DNA of 41,090 bases, taken from Thauera butanivorans NBRC 103042. GTDB lineage: Bacteria; Pseudomonadota; Gammaproteobacteria; Burkholderiales; Rhodocyclaceae. This document shows positions 24,673-33,460 of the stretch, piece after piece. The notes under the pieces were generated by a model that was not told where the DNA came from, ran no database searches, and worked only from the letters and a program-made list of their open reading frames with translations. The DNA is taken from positions 1 through 41,090 of the forward strand of contig NZ_BCUG01000054.1 of the NCBI RefSeq assembly GCF_001591165.1, in the 5' to 3' direction. The position numbers were made by a program, and so were the translations under genes. The stretch's first letter is position 1; every line of letters begins with the position of its first letter.

Positions 24673-25955
24673 GCAGGGATGTGTTCGTCGTCGATGGTGC
24701 GCGCACGCCCTTCCTGAAGGCGCGCACAGGGCCCGGTCCCTTCACCGCCGCCGACCTGGCGACGGCGGCCGGCACGGCGCTGCTGATGCGCCAGCCCTTC
24801 GGCCCCGGGCAGCTCGACGAAGTGATCCTGGGCTGCGCCAGCCCTTCGGCCGACGAGGTCAACATCGGCCGCGTGGTGGCGCTGCGCATGGGCTGCGGCA
24901 ATGCCGTGCCCGGCTGGACGGTGATGCGCAACTGCGCCTCCGGCATGCAGGCGCTGGATTCCGCGATCGCGAACATCCAGTGCGGCCGATCCGGCCTGGT
25001 GCTGGCAGGCGGCGTCGATGCACTGTCGCATGCGCCGCTGCTGTTCTCCGACAAGATGGTGCGCTGGCTGGCGAACTGGTACGCGGCGAAGAAGCCGGGC
25101 CAGAAGCTGGCCGCGCTGAAGGATTTCCGCCCCGGCAACCTGGCGCCGGTGATCGGCATCATGAAAGGGCTCACCGATCCGATCGTCGGCCAGTTGATGG
25201 GGCAGACCGCCGAGAACCTCGCCTTCGCTTTCGGCATCAGCCGCGAGGAGATGGATGCCTTCGCGCTCGAGAGCCATCGCCGCGTCGCGGCGGCGCAGGA
25301 CGCCGGGCATTTCGCCGCCGAACTTGCGCCGCTGATCGGCCGTGACGGCAGCGTCCATGGCGCCGACGACGGCGTGCGGCGCGATGCGTCGATGGCAGGG
25401 CTGGCCAAGCTGAAGCCCTTCTTCGACAAGAAATACGGCCGGGTCACGCCCGGCAACAGTTCGCAGATCAGCGACGGCGCAGCGTGGCTGCTGCTGGCTT
25501 CGGCCGAAGCGGTCGAGCGCCACGGTCTGACACCGCTCGGGCGCATCGTCGACAGCCAGTGGGCAGGGCTGGCACCGGATCAGATGGGGCTCGGCCCGGT
25601 GCATGCGACGCTGCCGATCCTGCAGCGCCATGGCCTGAGCCCGGCCGACATCGACGCCTGGGAACTGAACGAAGCTTTTGCCGCGCAGGTGATCGCCTGC
25701 CTGCGCGCATTCGCCGACGATGCCTATTGCCGCACCCACTTCGGCCTCGACGCCGCGCCAGGCGCGCCGGACGGGGCGAAACTCAACATCGACGGCGGCG
25801 CGGTGGCGCTGGGCCATCCGGTCGGCGCCAGCGGCGCGCGCATTGTGCTGCATTTGCTGCACGTGCTGCGCCGCAGCGGCGGCAGGCGCGGGCTGGCGTC
25901 GATCTGCATCGGTGGCGGTCAAGGAGGAGCGATGCTGGTGGAGGCCGTGCAATGA
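24669..25955 (+). CDS. fadI: Acetyl-CoA C-acyltransferase (FadI-type thiolase)
   Basis: The 428-residue thiolase cleaves 3-ketoacyl-CoA to acetyl-CoA and a shortened acyl-CoA. The nucleophilic Cys is in RNCASGMQALDSA, the active-site His in GGAVALGHPVGASGAR, and the second Cys in ASICIGGGQGGAM. The longer length compared with FadA (about 390-400) and the insertion before the His motif (HFGLDAAPGAPDG) fit the FadI branch. It overlaps fadE and the following fadJ-like gene by four bases each (ATGA), so the three are translationally coupled and the pair probably forms a trifunctional complex. Confidence 0.92.
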   Translation: MSRDVFVVDGARTPFLKARTGPGPFTAADLATAAGTALLMRQPFGPGQLDEVILGCASPSADEVNIGRVVALRMGCGNAVPGWTVMRNCASGMQALDSAIANIQCGRSGLVLAGGVDALSHAPLLFSDKMVRWLANWYAAKKPGQKLAALKDFRPGNLAPVIGIMKGLTDPIVGQLMGQTAENLAFAFGISREEMDAFALESHRRVAAAQDAGHFAAELAPLIGRDGSVHGADDGVRRDASMAGLAKLKPFFDKKYGRVTPGNSSQISDGAAWLLLASAEAVERHGLTPLGRIVDSQWAGLAPDQMGLGPVHATLPILQRHGLSPADIDAWELNEAFAAQVIACLRAFADDAYCRTHFGLDAAPGAPDGAKLNIDGGAVALGHPVGASGARIVLHLLHVLRRSGGRRGLASICIGGGQGGAMLVEAVQ

Positions 25956-27964
25956 GCCAACGGAACTGGATGCACTGGACTTTGCGCCGCGAGGCGGACG
26001 GCCTGGCCTGGCTGGAGATCGACTGCGCCGGCGCCGCGGCCAACACCTTGTCGGCCGAAGTGATGGCCGAGTTCTCGCAGGTGCTCGACGAGCTCGATCG
26101 CCAGCCGCCGGCGGCGCTGGTCATCGCCTCCGCCAAGCCGGCCGGCTTCATTGCCGGCGCCGACATCGAGGAATTCTCGCGTCTGGACTCGCCGGCAGCG
26201 GCGCGTGCGCTGGTCGAGCGCGGCTGGAGCCTGTTCAACCGCCTGGCGGCGGTGCGCTACCCCACGCTGGCGCTGATCCGCGGCCATTGCCTGGGCGGCG
26301 GCCTGGAGCTTGCGCTCGCCTGCCGCCATCGGCTGGCGGTCGATGAGCCTTCCACCAAGCTCGCGCTGCCGGAAGTCATGCTCGGCATCGTGCCGGGCTG
26401 GGGCGGCATGCTGAGGTTGCCCGAGGCCATCGGCCCGGCCGCGGCGCTGGACATGATGCTGACCGGCAAGAGCGTCGATGCGCGCAAGGCGAAGCGCCTG
26501 GGCCTGGTCGACGACTGCGTGCCGCCGCGCGTGATGGCGTCCGCCGCACGCATCGTCGCGCTGTCCGGCGCGCCGGCGCGCAAACCCGCGCTGAAGGAGC
26601 GCCTGCTGCGCCGTGCGATGAACGGCCCGCTGCGCAGCAAGGTGGCGGAGAAGGCGCGCAAGCAGACCGAGGCCAAGGTCTCGCGCGACAACTATCCTGC
26701 GCCTTTCGCCATCATCGAGATCTGGGAGAAATACCAGGGCAACGCCTTGGCGGTGCCGGCGGGCGATCCCGCCTCGCTGGAAGCGATCTTCGCCTCGCCG
26801 ACGACCAAGAACCTGGTGCGGGTGTTCTTCCTGCAGGAGCGCCTGAAGGCCTTCGGCAAGGGCATCGATTTCGCGCCGCGGCACGTCCATGTGGTCGGCG
26901 CCGGCGTCATGGGCGGCGACATCGCCGCGGTGTGTGCGCTGCGCGGCATGCGGGTGACGCTGCAGGACCAGTCGGTCGAGCGCATCGCGCCGGCGATCAA
27001 GCGTGCGGCCAAGCTGTTCGAGCGCCGCAGCAAGGGCGATGCGCGCGCGGCGCGCTTCGCCCTCGACCGCCTGATCCCCGATCCGCAGGGCCATGGCGCT
27101 GCCCATGCCGACCTGATCATCGAGGCCATCTTCGAGAACCTGGAGGCCAAGCGCAGCCTGTTCGCCGAGCTCGAACGCCGCGCCAGGCCGGATGCGGTGC
27201 TGGCGACCAACACTTCCAGCCTGCGCCTGGAAGACATCGCCACGGCGCTGCAGCAGCCGTCGCGGCTGGTCGGCATCCATTTCTTCAACCCGGTGCCGCA
27301 ACTGCCGCTGGTCGAAGTGGTGCAGGGCGAGGCGAGCGACGAAGAGATGCTGCGCCGTGCGATCGGTTTCGTGCGTGCCATCGACAAGCTGCCGCTGCCG
27401 GTCCAGAGCGCGCCGGGCTTCCTGGTCAACGCGGTGCTCGGCCCCTACATGCTCGAAGCGCTGCGCTGCGTCGAGGAGGGCCGCTCGCCCGAGACCGTGG
27501 ATGCGGCGCTGCTGCGCTTCGGCATGCCGATCGGGCCGGTGGAACTGGTCGATACCGTGGGCCTGGACATCGCGGTGGCCGCCGGCGAGGCGCTGACCGG
27601 CGATGCCGCGTCCGGCCAGCCTGTGGCGCCGCCGCAACGCCTGCTGCAACTGGTCGAGGCCGGCAAGCTCGGCCGCAAGAGCGGCGAAGGCTATTACCGC
27701 TGGGTCGATGGCAAGGCGCAAAAGGGCGAGGCAGGTGCCTTCGATGCCGCGCTGGTGGAGCGCATCCTGGCGCCGCTGCTGGCCGCCGCCGAACGCTGCG
27801 TGCGTGGTGGCGTGGTCGCCGATGCCGAGCTTGCCGATGCCGGGGTGATCTTCGGCACCGGCTTCGCGCCGCACACCGGCGGTCCCCTTCACTATGCCGC
27901 CAGCCTGGGGAAAACCCTGATTGGCGAGGCCGGAAACGTGGCTGAACGTGTGGCCGAAGCCTGA
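25952..27964 (+). CDS. fadJ: Enoyl-CoA hydratase / 3-hydroxyacyl-CoA dehydrogenase (FadJ-type)
   Basis: The 670-residue bifunctional enzyme has the FadB/FadJ order. The N-terminal crotonase domain has the oxyanion-hole loops SAKPAGFIAGADIEEF and GHCLGGGLELALACRHRLA and the catalytic Glu region LPEVMLGIVPGWGG. The NAD-dependent dehydrogenase starts near residue 310 (HVHVVGAGVMGGDIAAV), with NTSSLRLEDIA, GIHFFNPVPQLPLVEVV and a C-terminal HAD domain ending in a GTGFAPHTGGPL motif. It hydrates enoyl-CoA and oxidises the hydroxyacyl product, feeding the thiolase just upstream. It is shorter than FadB (about 715-730), fitting a compact FadJ. Confidence 0.92.
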   Translation: MSQRNWMHWTLRREADGLAWLEIDCAGAAANTLSAEVMAEFSQVLDELDRQPPAALVIASAKPAGFIAGADIEEFSRLDSPAAARALVERGWSLFNRLAAVRYPTLALIRGHCLGGGLELALACRHRLAVDEPSTKLALPEVMLGIVPGWGGMLRLPEAIGPAAALDMMLTGKSVDARKAKRLGLVDDCVPPRVMASAARIVALSGAPARKPALKERLLRRAMNGPLRSKVAEKARKQTEAKVSRDNYPAPFAIIEIWEKYQGNALAVPAGDPASLEAIFASPTTKNLVRVFFLQERLKAFGKGIDFAPRHVHVVGAGVMGGDIAAVCALRGMRVTLQDQSVERIAPAIKRAAKLFERRSKGDARAARFALDRLIPDPQGHGAAHADLIIEAIFENLEAKRSLFAELERRARPDAVLATNTSSLRLEDIATALQQPSRLVGIHFFNPVPQLPLVEVVQGEASDEEMLRRAIGFVRAIDKLPLPVQSAPGFLVNAVLGPYMLEALRCVEEGRSPETVDAALLRFGMPIGPVELVDTVGLDIAVAAGEALTGDAASGQPVAPPQRLLQLVEAGKLGRKSGEGYYRWVDGKAQKGEAGAFDAALVERILAPLLAAAERCVRGGVVADAELADAGVIFGTGFAPHTGGPLHYAASLGKTLIGEAGNVAERVAEA

Positions 27965-27984
27965 ACGATGACGAGGAGATACGG

Positions 27985-28392
27985 ATGAGCGAATCTGGTG
28001 CCAGCGCGACTGCGCTGCCTCACGACAGGCAGCCGGCATTGCGCGTCATGCCGATGCCGGCCGACCTCAACCCCGCCGGCGACGTGTTCGGCGGCTGGGT
28101 GATGTCGATGGTGGACATCGCCGGATCGATCCCGGCCAGACGCAGGGCGCGCTCGCGGGTGGCGACGGTGGCGGTCAACTCCTTCGTCTTCAAGCAGCCG
28201 GTTTCGGTGGGCGACCTCGTCAGCTTCTACGCCGAGGTGATCGCGGTCGGGCGGACCTCGATCACCGTGGATGTCGGGGTCTTCGCGGAACGCGATCCGG
28301 AAAACCCGGTCGTGGTCAAGGTGACGGAGGCGCAACTGACCTATGTTGCGCTGGATGACAAGGGGCGCAAGCGGCCGCTGCCGGCCGCTTAG
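27985..28392 (+). CDS. yciA: Hotdog-fold acyl-CoA thioesterase (YciA-like)
   Basis: The 135-residue single-hotdog thioesterase hydrolyses acyl-CoA to free acid and CoA. The family signature is clear: MPADLNPAGDVFGGWVMSMVDIAG with the catalytic Asp in LNPAGD, then VATVAVNSFVFKQPV and VTEAQLTYVALDD. GAGGAG stands upstream of the ATG at 27985. It follows the fadJ-like gene by 20 bases and is likely the last gene of the fadE operon, where it may relieve CoA sequestration when acyl chains accumulate. Chain-length preference cannot be read from sequence. Confidence 0.88.
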   Translation: MSESGASATALPHDRQPALRVMPMPADLNPAGDVFGGWVMSMVDIAGSIPARRRARSRVATVAVNSFVFKQPVSVGDLVSFYAEVIAVGRTSITVDVGVFAERDPENPVVVKVTEAQLTYVALDDKGRKRPLPAA

Positions 28393-28467
28393 GTGTTGGT
28401 TGGGGAGCAATCCTTTTTCAGTAGCGCGGGGCGGGCCCGCAAATCATAAAAGGTGAGGGGACACGAT

Positions 28468-29754
28468 ATGCAACTCAAGCGTTTGACGATCAAGGTCGCG
28501 GCAGCGACCGCCATGCTGGCGGCAGGCAACGCGATGGCTGCGGGTTTCATGCTGCAGAACCAGAACGGGGCCGGCACGGGCTACGCCTACGCCGGCTCGG
28601 CTGCGGTGGCAGAGGATGCGAGCACCATCTTCTTCAACCCGGCGGGCATGCTGTACCTGAGCGAAGGGCATCACGTCTCGGGCGCGCTGACGGTGCTCGA
28701 CCGCAAGCTCGAGTTTTCCGACCGGGGTTCGAATGCGCTGCGCGTTGCCGCGCCGCCGGTGCCGGGCTATCCCTTGGGGAACGATGGCGGCGACGCCGGC
28801 GGCGCCTCCCTGGTGCCGGCCGTGTATTGGGCCATGTCCTTGAGCAAGGATCTTCGCCTCGGCCTGGGCATCTCGCCGACCTTCGGCAATGCGACGGAAT
28901 GGGACGATGCCTTCATCGGCCGCTACCAGGGCGCCTATTCGGAGATCAAGGCGATCAACATCAATCCGAGCGTCGCGTACAGGGTCAATGACATGGTTTC
29001 CCTGGGCTTCGGCCTGAATTACGTGAAGTTCGAGGCCGACCTGCGGGGCATGCAGCCCATCACCGCGCTGCTGCCCAATACCGTGGACATCGAAAGCAAG
29101 CTGTCGGGCGACGATACCGGCTGGGGCTGGAACGCCGGCGTGATCTTCCAGCTGAATCCGGCGCTGCGCGTGGGGCTCACCTACCGCTCGAAGATCGACC
29201 TGGATGTCGAGGGCAAGGTCGAGGCAGGGCCGACGTCGACGCCGGCCAAAGTGTCCATCGAGCTGCCGGACATGGCTTCGCTGGCACTGGCCTACCAGGC
29301 CAGCGACAAGCTGCAGATCCTCGCCGACTACACCTGGACCGGCTGGAGCTCCATCCCGCGGCTGAAGGTCCAGCATCGCAACTTCGGCGTGGTGCTGACC
29401 GACGAATACCTCGGCTTCAAGGACAGCTATCGTGTCGGCATCGGCATGCAGTACCAGTACACCGATGCGCTGCGCCTGCGTGCGGGCGTGGCCTACGACC
29501 AGTCGCCCATCCGCAAGGCCGAGGACCGCACCGTGCGCCTGCCCGACTCCGACCGTACCTGGCTCGCGATCGGCTTCAACTACAAGCTGAACAAGCAGAC
29601 CTCGATCGATGCCGGTTATGCCCGCCTGTTCTTCGACAAGGAGAAGATCGACCGTCGTACCGTGCTCGGCACCAATGCGACCGGCCAGTTCGTCCGTGGC
29701 TCGTTCGACACCTCGGTGAACATCTTCTCGGTCCAGCTCAATCACGCTTTCTGA
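28468..29754 (+). CDS. fadL: FadL-family outer-membrane fatty-acid transporter
   Basis: The 428-residue outer-membrane beta-barrel lets long-chain fatty acids cross. The signal peptide (MQLKRLTIKVAAATAMLAAG, NAMA, cleavage before AGFMLQNQ) is followed by the FadL N-terminal plug region (AYAGSAAVAEDASTIFFNPAGM, split AYAGSAAVAEDAS and TIFFNPAGM) with its NPA motif. Alternating strands run to the terminal Phe (VQLNHAF) needed for barrel assembly. GAGGGG precedes the ATG at 28468; the ATG five codons upstream lies before it. The 75-base gap (28393-28467) shows no clear promoter or operator. A perfect hairpin follows before the next gene. Confidence 0.92.
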   Translation: MQLKRLTIKVAAATAMLAAGNAMAAGFMLQNQNGAGTGYAYAGSAAVAEDASTIFFNPAGMLYLSEGHHVSGALTVLDRKLEFSDRGSNALRVAAPPVPGYPLGNDGGDAGGASLVPAVYWAMSLSKDLRLGLGISPTFGNATEWDDAFIGRYQGAYSEIKAININPSVAYRVNDMVSLGFGLNYVKFEADLRGMQPITALLPNTVDIESKLSGDDTGWGWNAGVIFQLNPALRVGLTYRSKIDLDVEGKVEAGPTSTPAKVSIELPDMASLALAYQASDKLQILADYTWTGWSSIPRLKVQHRNFGVVLTDEYLGFKDSYRVGIGMQYQYTDALRLRAGVAYDQSPIRKAEDRTVRLPDSDRTWLAIGFNYKLNKQTSIDAGYARLFFDKEKIDRRTVLGTNATGQFVRGSFDTSVNIFSVQLNHAF

Positions 29755-29768
29755 CCGCCGCAGAGGGT

Positions 29769-29794
29769 GGCGACCGGCCCCTTGGCCGGTCGCC
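29769..29794 (+). terminator. Strong intergenic hairpin after fadL, no T run
   Basis: GGCGACCGGCC (29769-29779) pairs perfectly over 11 bp with GGCCGGTCGCC (29784-29794) across a CCTT loop. No T tract follows, so it is not a standard intrinsic terminator. It may protect the fadL messenger end or reduce read-through into the FadN-like gene, whose ATG is 19 bases further on. Confidence 0.5.
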
Positions 29795-29812
29795 CAGCAT
29801 CCGGAGAACCTC

Positions 29813-32194
29813 ATGAGTCGTCTCATCATCCGCAAGGTTGCCGTGCTCGGTGCCGGCGTCATGGGCGCGCAGATCGCCGCCCACTGCGCCAACGCCGACC
29901 TGCCGGTGATCCTGTTCGATCTCCCCGCCGGCGAAGGCGATGCCAACGGCGTCGTCACCAAGGCGCTCGCCGCGATGAAGAAGCTCGATCCCGCGCCGTT
30001 CGCGGCCAAGGATCGCGGCCGCTTCGTCGAAGCGGCGAACTACGCCAGCGATCTCGCCCGCCTGGGCGAGTGCGACCTCGTCATCGAGGCCATCGCCGAG
30101 AAAATGGAGTGGAAGCTCGACCTGTATGCCAAGGTCGCGCCGCACCTGAAGCCGGGCGTGGTGTTCGCGTCCAATACCTCGGGCCTGTCGATCCACGCGC
30201 TTGCCGCCGGCATGCCGGAAAGCCTGCGCAGCCGCTTCTGCGGCATCCATTTCTTCAATCCGCCGCGCTACATGCCGCTGGTGGAGCTGATTCCTGCCGC
30301 CGAGACCGATCCGGCGATGCTCGATGCGCTGGAGGCCTGGCTGACCACCCGCCTGGGCAAGAGCATCGTGCGCGCCAGGGACACGCCCAACTTCGTCGCC
30401 AACCGCGTCGGCGTGTTCTCGATTCTGGCCGTGCTGCACCACACCGCCCGGCTCGGGCTGGCCTTCGACGAGGTCGACCTGCTGACCGGGCCGCGCATCG
30501 GCCGGCCCAAGAGCGCGACCTTCCGCACCGCGGACGTGGTCGGCCTGGACACCCTGGCGCACGTCGTCGGCACCATGCAGGCGACGCTGCCCAACGACCC
30601 CTGGCACGCTTGGTTCGAATCGCCCGAATGGCTGCGGGCGCTGATCGCCAAGGGTGCCTTGGGGCAGAAAACCCGCGGCGGCATCTACCGCAAGCAGGGC
30701 AAGCAGATCCAGGTGCTGGATCTCGGCATGCAGGACTACCGCGACAGCGGCGGCGAAGTCTTCCCCGACGTCGACGCGATCCTGAAACTGAAGAACCCGG
30801 CCGAGAAATTCGCCCAGCTTGCCGCCCATCCGCACCCGCAGGCGCAGTTCCTGTGGTCCATCTTCCGCGACGTGTTCCACTACTGCGCGGTGCATCTGGG
30901 CGACATCGCCGACAATGCGCGCGACGTCGACCTGGCGATGCGCTGGGGCTTCGGCTGGGCGCAGGGGCCGTTCGAGACCTGGCAGGCCGCCGGCTGGAGC
31001 GAGGTGGCGAAGATGATCGACGACGACATCCGCCACGGCCGCGCGATGTCGAACGTGCCGCTGCCGCCCTGGGTGTTCGAGCGCGACGGCGTGCATGCGC
31101 CGGAAGGCTCCTGGAGCGCGGCGCAGAACGTGCTGAAGCCGCGTGCGAGCCTGCCGGTGTACCAGCGCCAGCTCTACCCGGACCGCGTGTTCGGTGAAGC
31201 GCCGGACGATCGCGGCGAAACCCTGTGGGAAAACACCGGCGTGCGGCTGTGGCGGCGCGCCGACCAGGATGCGCGCATCGGCATCGTCTCGATCACGTCC
31301 AGGATGCACGCCATCGGCGAGGAAGTCATGGACGGCATGCTGGAGGCCATCGCCCGCGCCGAGGCCGATCTCGACGGCCTGGTGATCTGGCATCCGGCGC
31401 CGTTCGCGGTCGGTGCCAACCTGCAGCAGGTGGGCGAAGCCTGCCGCGCCGGCCAGTTCGAGCTGCTGGAGAAGATGGTGGCGAAATTCCAGCAGACCTC
31501 GATGGCGATCAAGCATGCGCAGGTGCCGGTCGTGGCCGCGGTACAGGGCATGGCGCTGGGCGGCGGCTGCGAGTTCGCGATGCATGCGGCGCACCGGGTG
31601 CTGGCGCTGGAAAGCTACGTCGGCCTGGTCGAAGCCGGCGTGGGCCTGATTCCGGCGGGTGGCGGCAGCAAGGAGTTCGCGCTGCAGGCGCACACGATGG
31701 CCAGGCGTACCGCGGGCGGTGACGTCTTCCCGTTCATCCAGACCGCGTTCCAGACCATTGCCATGGCAACGGTGGCGAAGAGCGCGATCGAGGCCGTCGA
31801 GCTCGGCTTCGCCCGCGCCTCGGACGACGTCGTCTTCAACGCCGCCGAACTGCTCCATGCGGCCATCCGCCGCGCCCGGGCGCTGGCCGAATCGGCCTGG
31901 CGGCCGGCGCTGATCGATTCCGCGGTCAAGGTGGCGGGGCGCGACGGCATCGCCACCTGCGAACTGATGCTGGTGAACATGGCCGAAGGCGGCTTCATCT
32001 CGGCGCACGACTACCGCGTCGCCAAGGCTGCCGCGATGGCGCTGTGCGGCGGCGAAGTGAACAGCAACAGCCGGGTGGGCGAGCAATGGATTCTCGACGT
32101 CGAGCGTGCGCAGTTCGTCGAACTGCTGAAGACCGAGAAGACCCAGCAGCGCATCGCGCACATGCTCGAAACGGGCAAGCCGCTGCGCAATTGA
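29813..32194 (+). CDS. 3-hydroxyacyl-CoA dehydrogenase / enoyl-CoA hydratase fusion (FadN-like)
   Basis: The 793-residue enzyme carries the same two activities as the FadJ-like protein but in reversed order. The NAD-dependent dehydrogenase comes first (VAVLGAGVMGAQIAAHCAN at about 9-27, SNTSGLSIHALA, GIHFFNPPRYMPLVELI). A crotonase domain lies in the C-terminal third (GMALGGGCEFAMHAAHRVLA at about 579-598, then VEAGVGLIPAGGGSKEFAL). This order and length match Bacillus FadN and its proteobacterial relatives, usually encoded with a thiolase, as here. CGGAGAA precedes the ATG. Together with the next gene it forms a second, independent set for the later steps of beta-oxidation. Confidence 0.9.
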   Translation: MSRLIIRKVAVLGAGVMGAQIAAHCANADLPVILFDLPAGEGDANGVVTKALAAMKKLDPAPFAAKDRGRFVEAANYASDLARLGECDLVIEAIAEKMEWKLDLYAKVAPHLKPGVVFASNTSGLSIHALAAGMPESLRSRFCGIHFFNPPRYMPLVELIPAAETDPAMLDALEAWLTTRLGKSIVRARDTPNFVANRVGVFSILAVLHHTARLGLAFDEVDLLTGPRIGRPKSATFRTADVVGLDTLAHVVGTMQATLPNDPWHAWFESPEWLRALIAKGALGQKTRGGIYRKQGKQIQVLDLGMQDYRDSGGEVFPDVDAILKLKNPAEKFAQLAAHPHPQAQFLWSIFRDVFHYCAVHLGDIADNARDVDLAMRWGFGWAQGPFETWQAAGWSEVAKMIDDDIRHGRAMSNVPLPPWVFERDGVHAPEGSWSAAQNVLKPRASLPVYQRQLYPDRVFGEAPDDRGETLWENTGVRLWRRADQDARIGIVSITSRMHAIGEEVMDGMLEAIARAEADLDGLVIWHPAPFAVGANLQQVGEACRAGQFELLEKMVAKFQQTSMAIKHAQVPVVAAVQGMALGGGCEFAMHAAHRVLALESYVGLVEAGVGLIPAGGGSKEFALQAHTMARRTAGGDVFPFIQTAFQTIAMATVAKSAIEAVELGFARASDDVVFNAAELLHAAIRRARALAESAWRPALIDSAVKVAGRDGIATCELMLVNMAEGGFISAHDYRVAKAAAMALCGGEVNSNSRVGEQWILDVERAQFVELLKTEKTQQRIAHMLETGKPLRN

Positions 32195-32209
32195 CGGAGA
32201 ACGGACGGA

Positions 32210-33409
32210 ATGAGCAAACAGATTCAGGACGCCTACATCGTCGCCGCGGTGCGTACGCCGGTGGCCAGGCGCAACGGCGCCTTCCGCCATGTGCGGCCCG
32301 ACGACATGCTGGCTGCGGTGCTGCGCGAGCTGGTGGCCCGCGTGCCCAACCTCGACGGCAACGAGATCGGCGACGTCATCACCGGCTGCGCGATGCCGGA
32401 GGCCGAGCAGGGCATGAACGTGTCGCGCATCGGCCTGCTGCTGGCCGGGCTGCCGGATGCGGTGCCCGGCATCACGATCAACCGCTTCTGCGCCTCGGGC
32501 CTGCAGGCGGTGGCGGATGCCGCCAACCGCATCCGGCTCGGCGAGGCCGACGTGATGATCGCCGCCGGCACCGAGAGCATGAGCGCGATGCCGCAGATCA
32601 TGGGCAACAAGGTCAGCCTCAACCCGGAGATCTTCGCCCACGCCGAGAACGTCGACATCGCCTACGGCATGGGCCTGACCGCCGAGCGCGTCGCCAGCCA
32701 GTGGTCGGTGAGCCGCGAAGACCAGGATGCCTTCGCGGCCGAATCCCATCGCCGCGCCTGCGCCGCGATCGCCGCCGGGCAGTTCGATGCCGAAATCATG
32801 CCTTATGCGGTGAAATCCTGGCTGCCGGGCGAAGGCGGCACGGTGCGCATCGCCGAGCGCGTGCTGTCGCAGGACGAAGGGCCGCGGCCGGACTCGACGC
32901 CGGCAACGCTGGCGAAGCTGAAGCCGGTGTTCGCCGCGCGCGGCTCGGTGACGGCGGGCAACAGTTCGCAGATGTCCGATGGCGCTGCTGCCGTGCTGCT
33001 GATGAGCGAGGTCGCGATCAAGCGCTACAACCTGGCGCCGATCGCCCGTTTCGCATCCTACGCGGTGGCCGGCGTACCGCCCGAGGTGATGGGCATCGGC
33101 CCGGTGGAGGCCATTCCGCGTGCGCTGCGGCGGGCCGGGCTGGGCATCGACGATATCGGCTGGACCGAGCTCAACGAGGCTTTTGCCGCCCAGGCGCTGG
33201 CGGTGATGCGCCAGCTCGATCTGGATCCGGCGAAGGTGAATCCGCTCGGCGGCGCGATCGCGCTCGGCCATCCGCTGGGGGCGACCGGCGCGATCCGCAC
33301 CGCGACGCTGATGGCCGCGATGCAGCGCGACCCGGGGCTGCGCCACGGCATGATCAGCATGTGCATCGGCACCGGCATGGGAGCGGCGGGCATCTTCGAG
33401 CGGGTCTGA
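32210..33409 (+). CDS. fadA: Acetyl-CoA C-acyltransferase (FadA-type thiolase)
   Basis: The 399-residue thiolase has the nucleophilic Cys in NRFCASGLQAVADAA, the active-site His in GGAIALGHPLGATGAIR and the second Cys in SMCIGTGMGAAG. Length and the PLGGAIALGHPLG segment fit the FadA/degradative thiolase type. It starts 15 bases after the FadN-like gene with a GGAG-like site (CGGAGAACGGACGG), so the two form a pair like fadN-fadA. It ends about 50 bases before the convergent ydcF-like gene; GTTTTCC/GGAAAAC arms in that gap may form a weak hairpin. Confidence 0.92.
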   Translation: MSKQIQDAYIVAAVRTPVARRNGAFRHVRPDDMLAAVLRELVARVPNLDGNEIGDVITGCAMPEAEQGMNVSRIGLLLAGLPDAVPGITINRFCASGLQAVADAANRIRLGEADVMIAAGTESMSAMPQIMGNKVSLNPEIFAHAENVDIAYGMGLTAERVASQWSVSREDQDAFAAESHRRACAAIAAGQFDAEIMPYAVKSWLPGEGGTVRIAERVLSQDEGPRPDSTPATLAKLKPVFAARGSVTAGNSSQMSDGAAAVLLMSEVAIKRYNLAPIARFASYAVAGVPPEVMGIGPVEAIPRALRRAGLGIDDIGWTELNEAFAAQALAVMRQLDLDPAKVNPLGGAIALGHPLGATGAIRTATLMAAMQRDPGLRHGMISMCIGTGMGAAGIFERV

Positions 33410-33460
33410 CGGTTTTCCTCCGGTGGCGGCGGGAGCCGTCCCGGGGAAAACGCCGCCTGT

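Noticed and set aside
29738-33346. A 1202-codon open frame on the minus strand opposite the FadN-like gene and thiolase
   Set aside because: Its protein is His/Arg/Gln-rich without domain signatures and mirrors the codon structure of the two clear plus-strand genes; such antisense frames are usual in GC-rich DNA.
33410-33460. GTTTTCC/GGAAAAC inverted repeat as terminator between convergent genes
   Set aside because: Stem is interrupted and no T run follows on either strand; too weak to list as a terminator.
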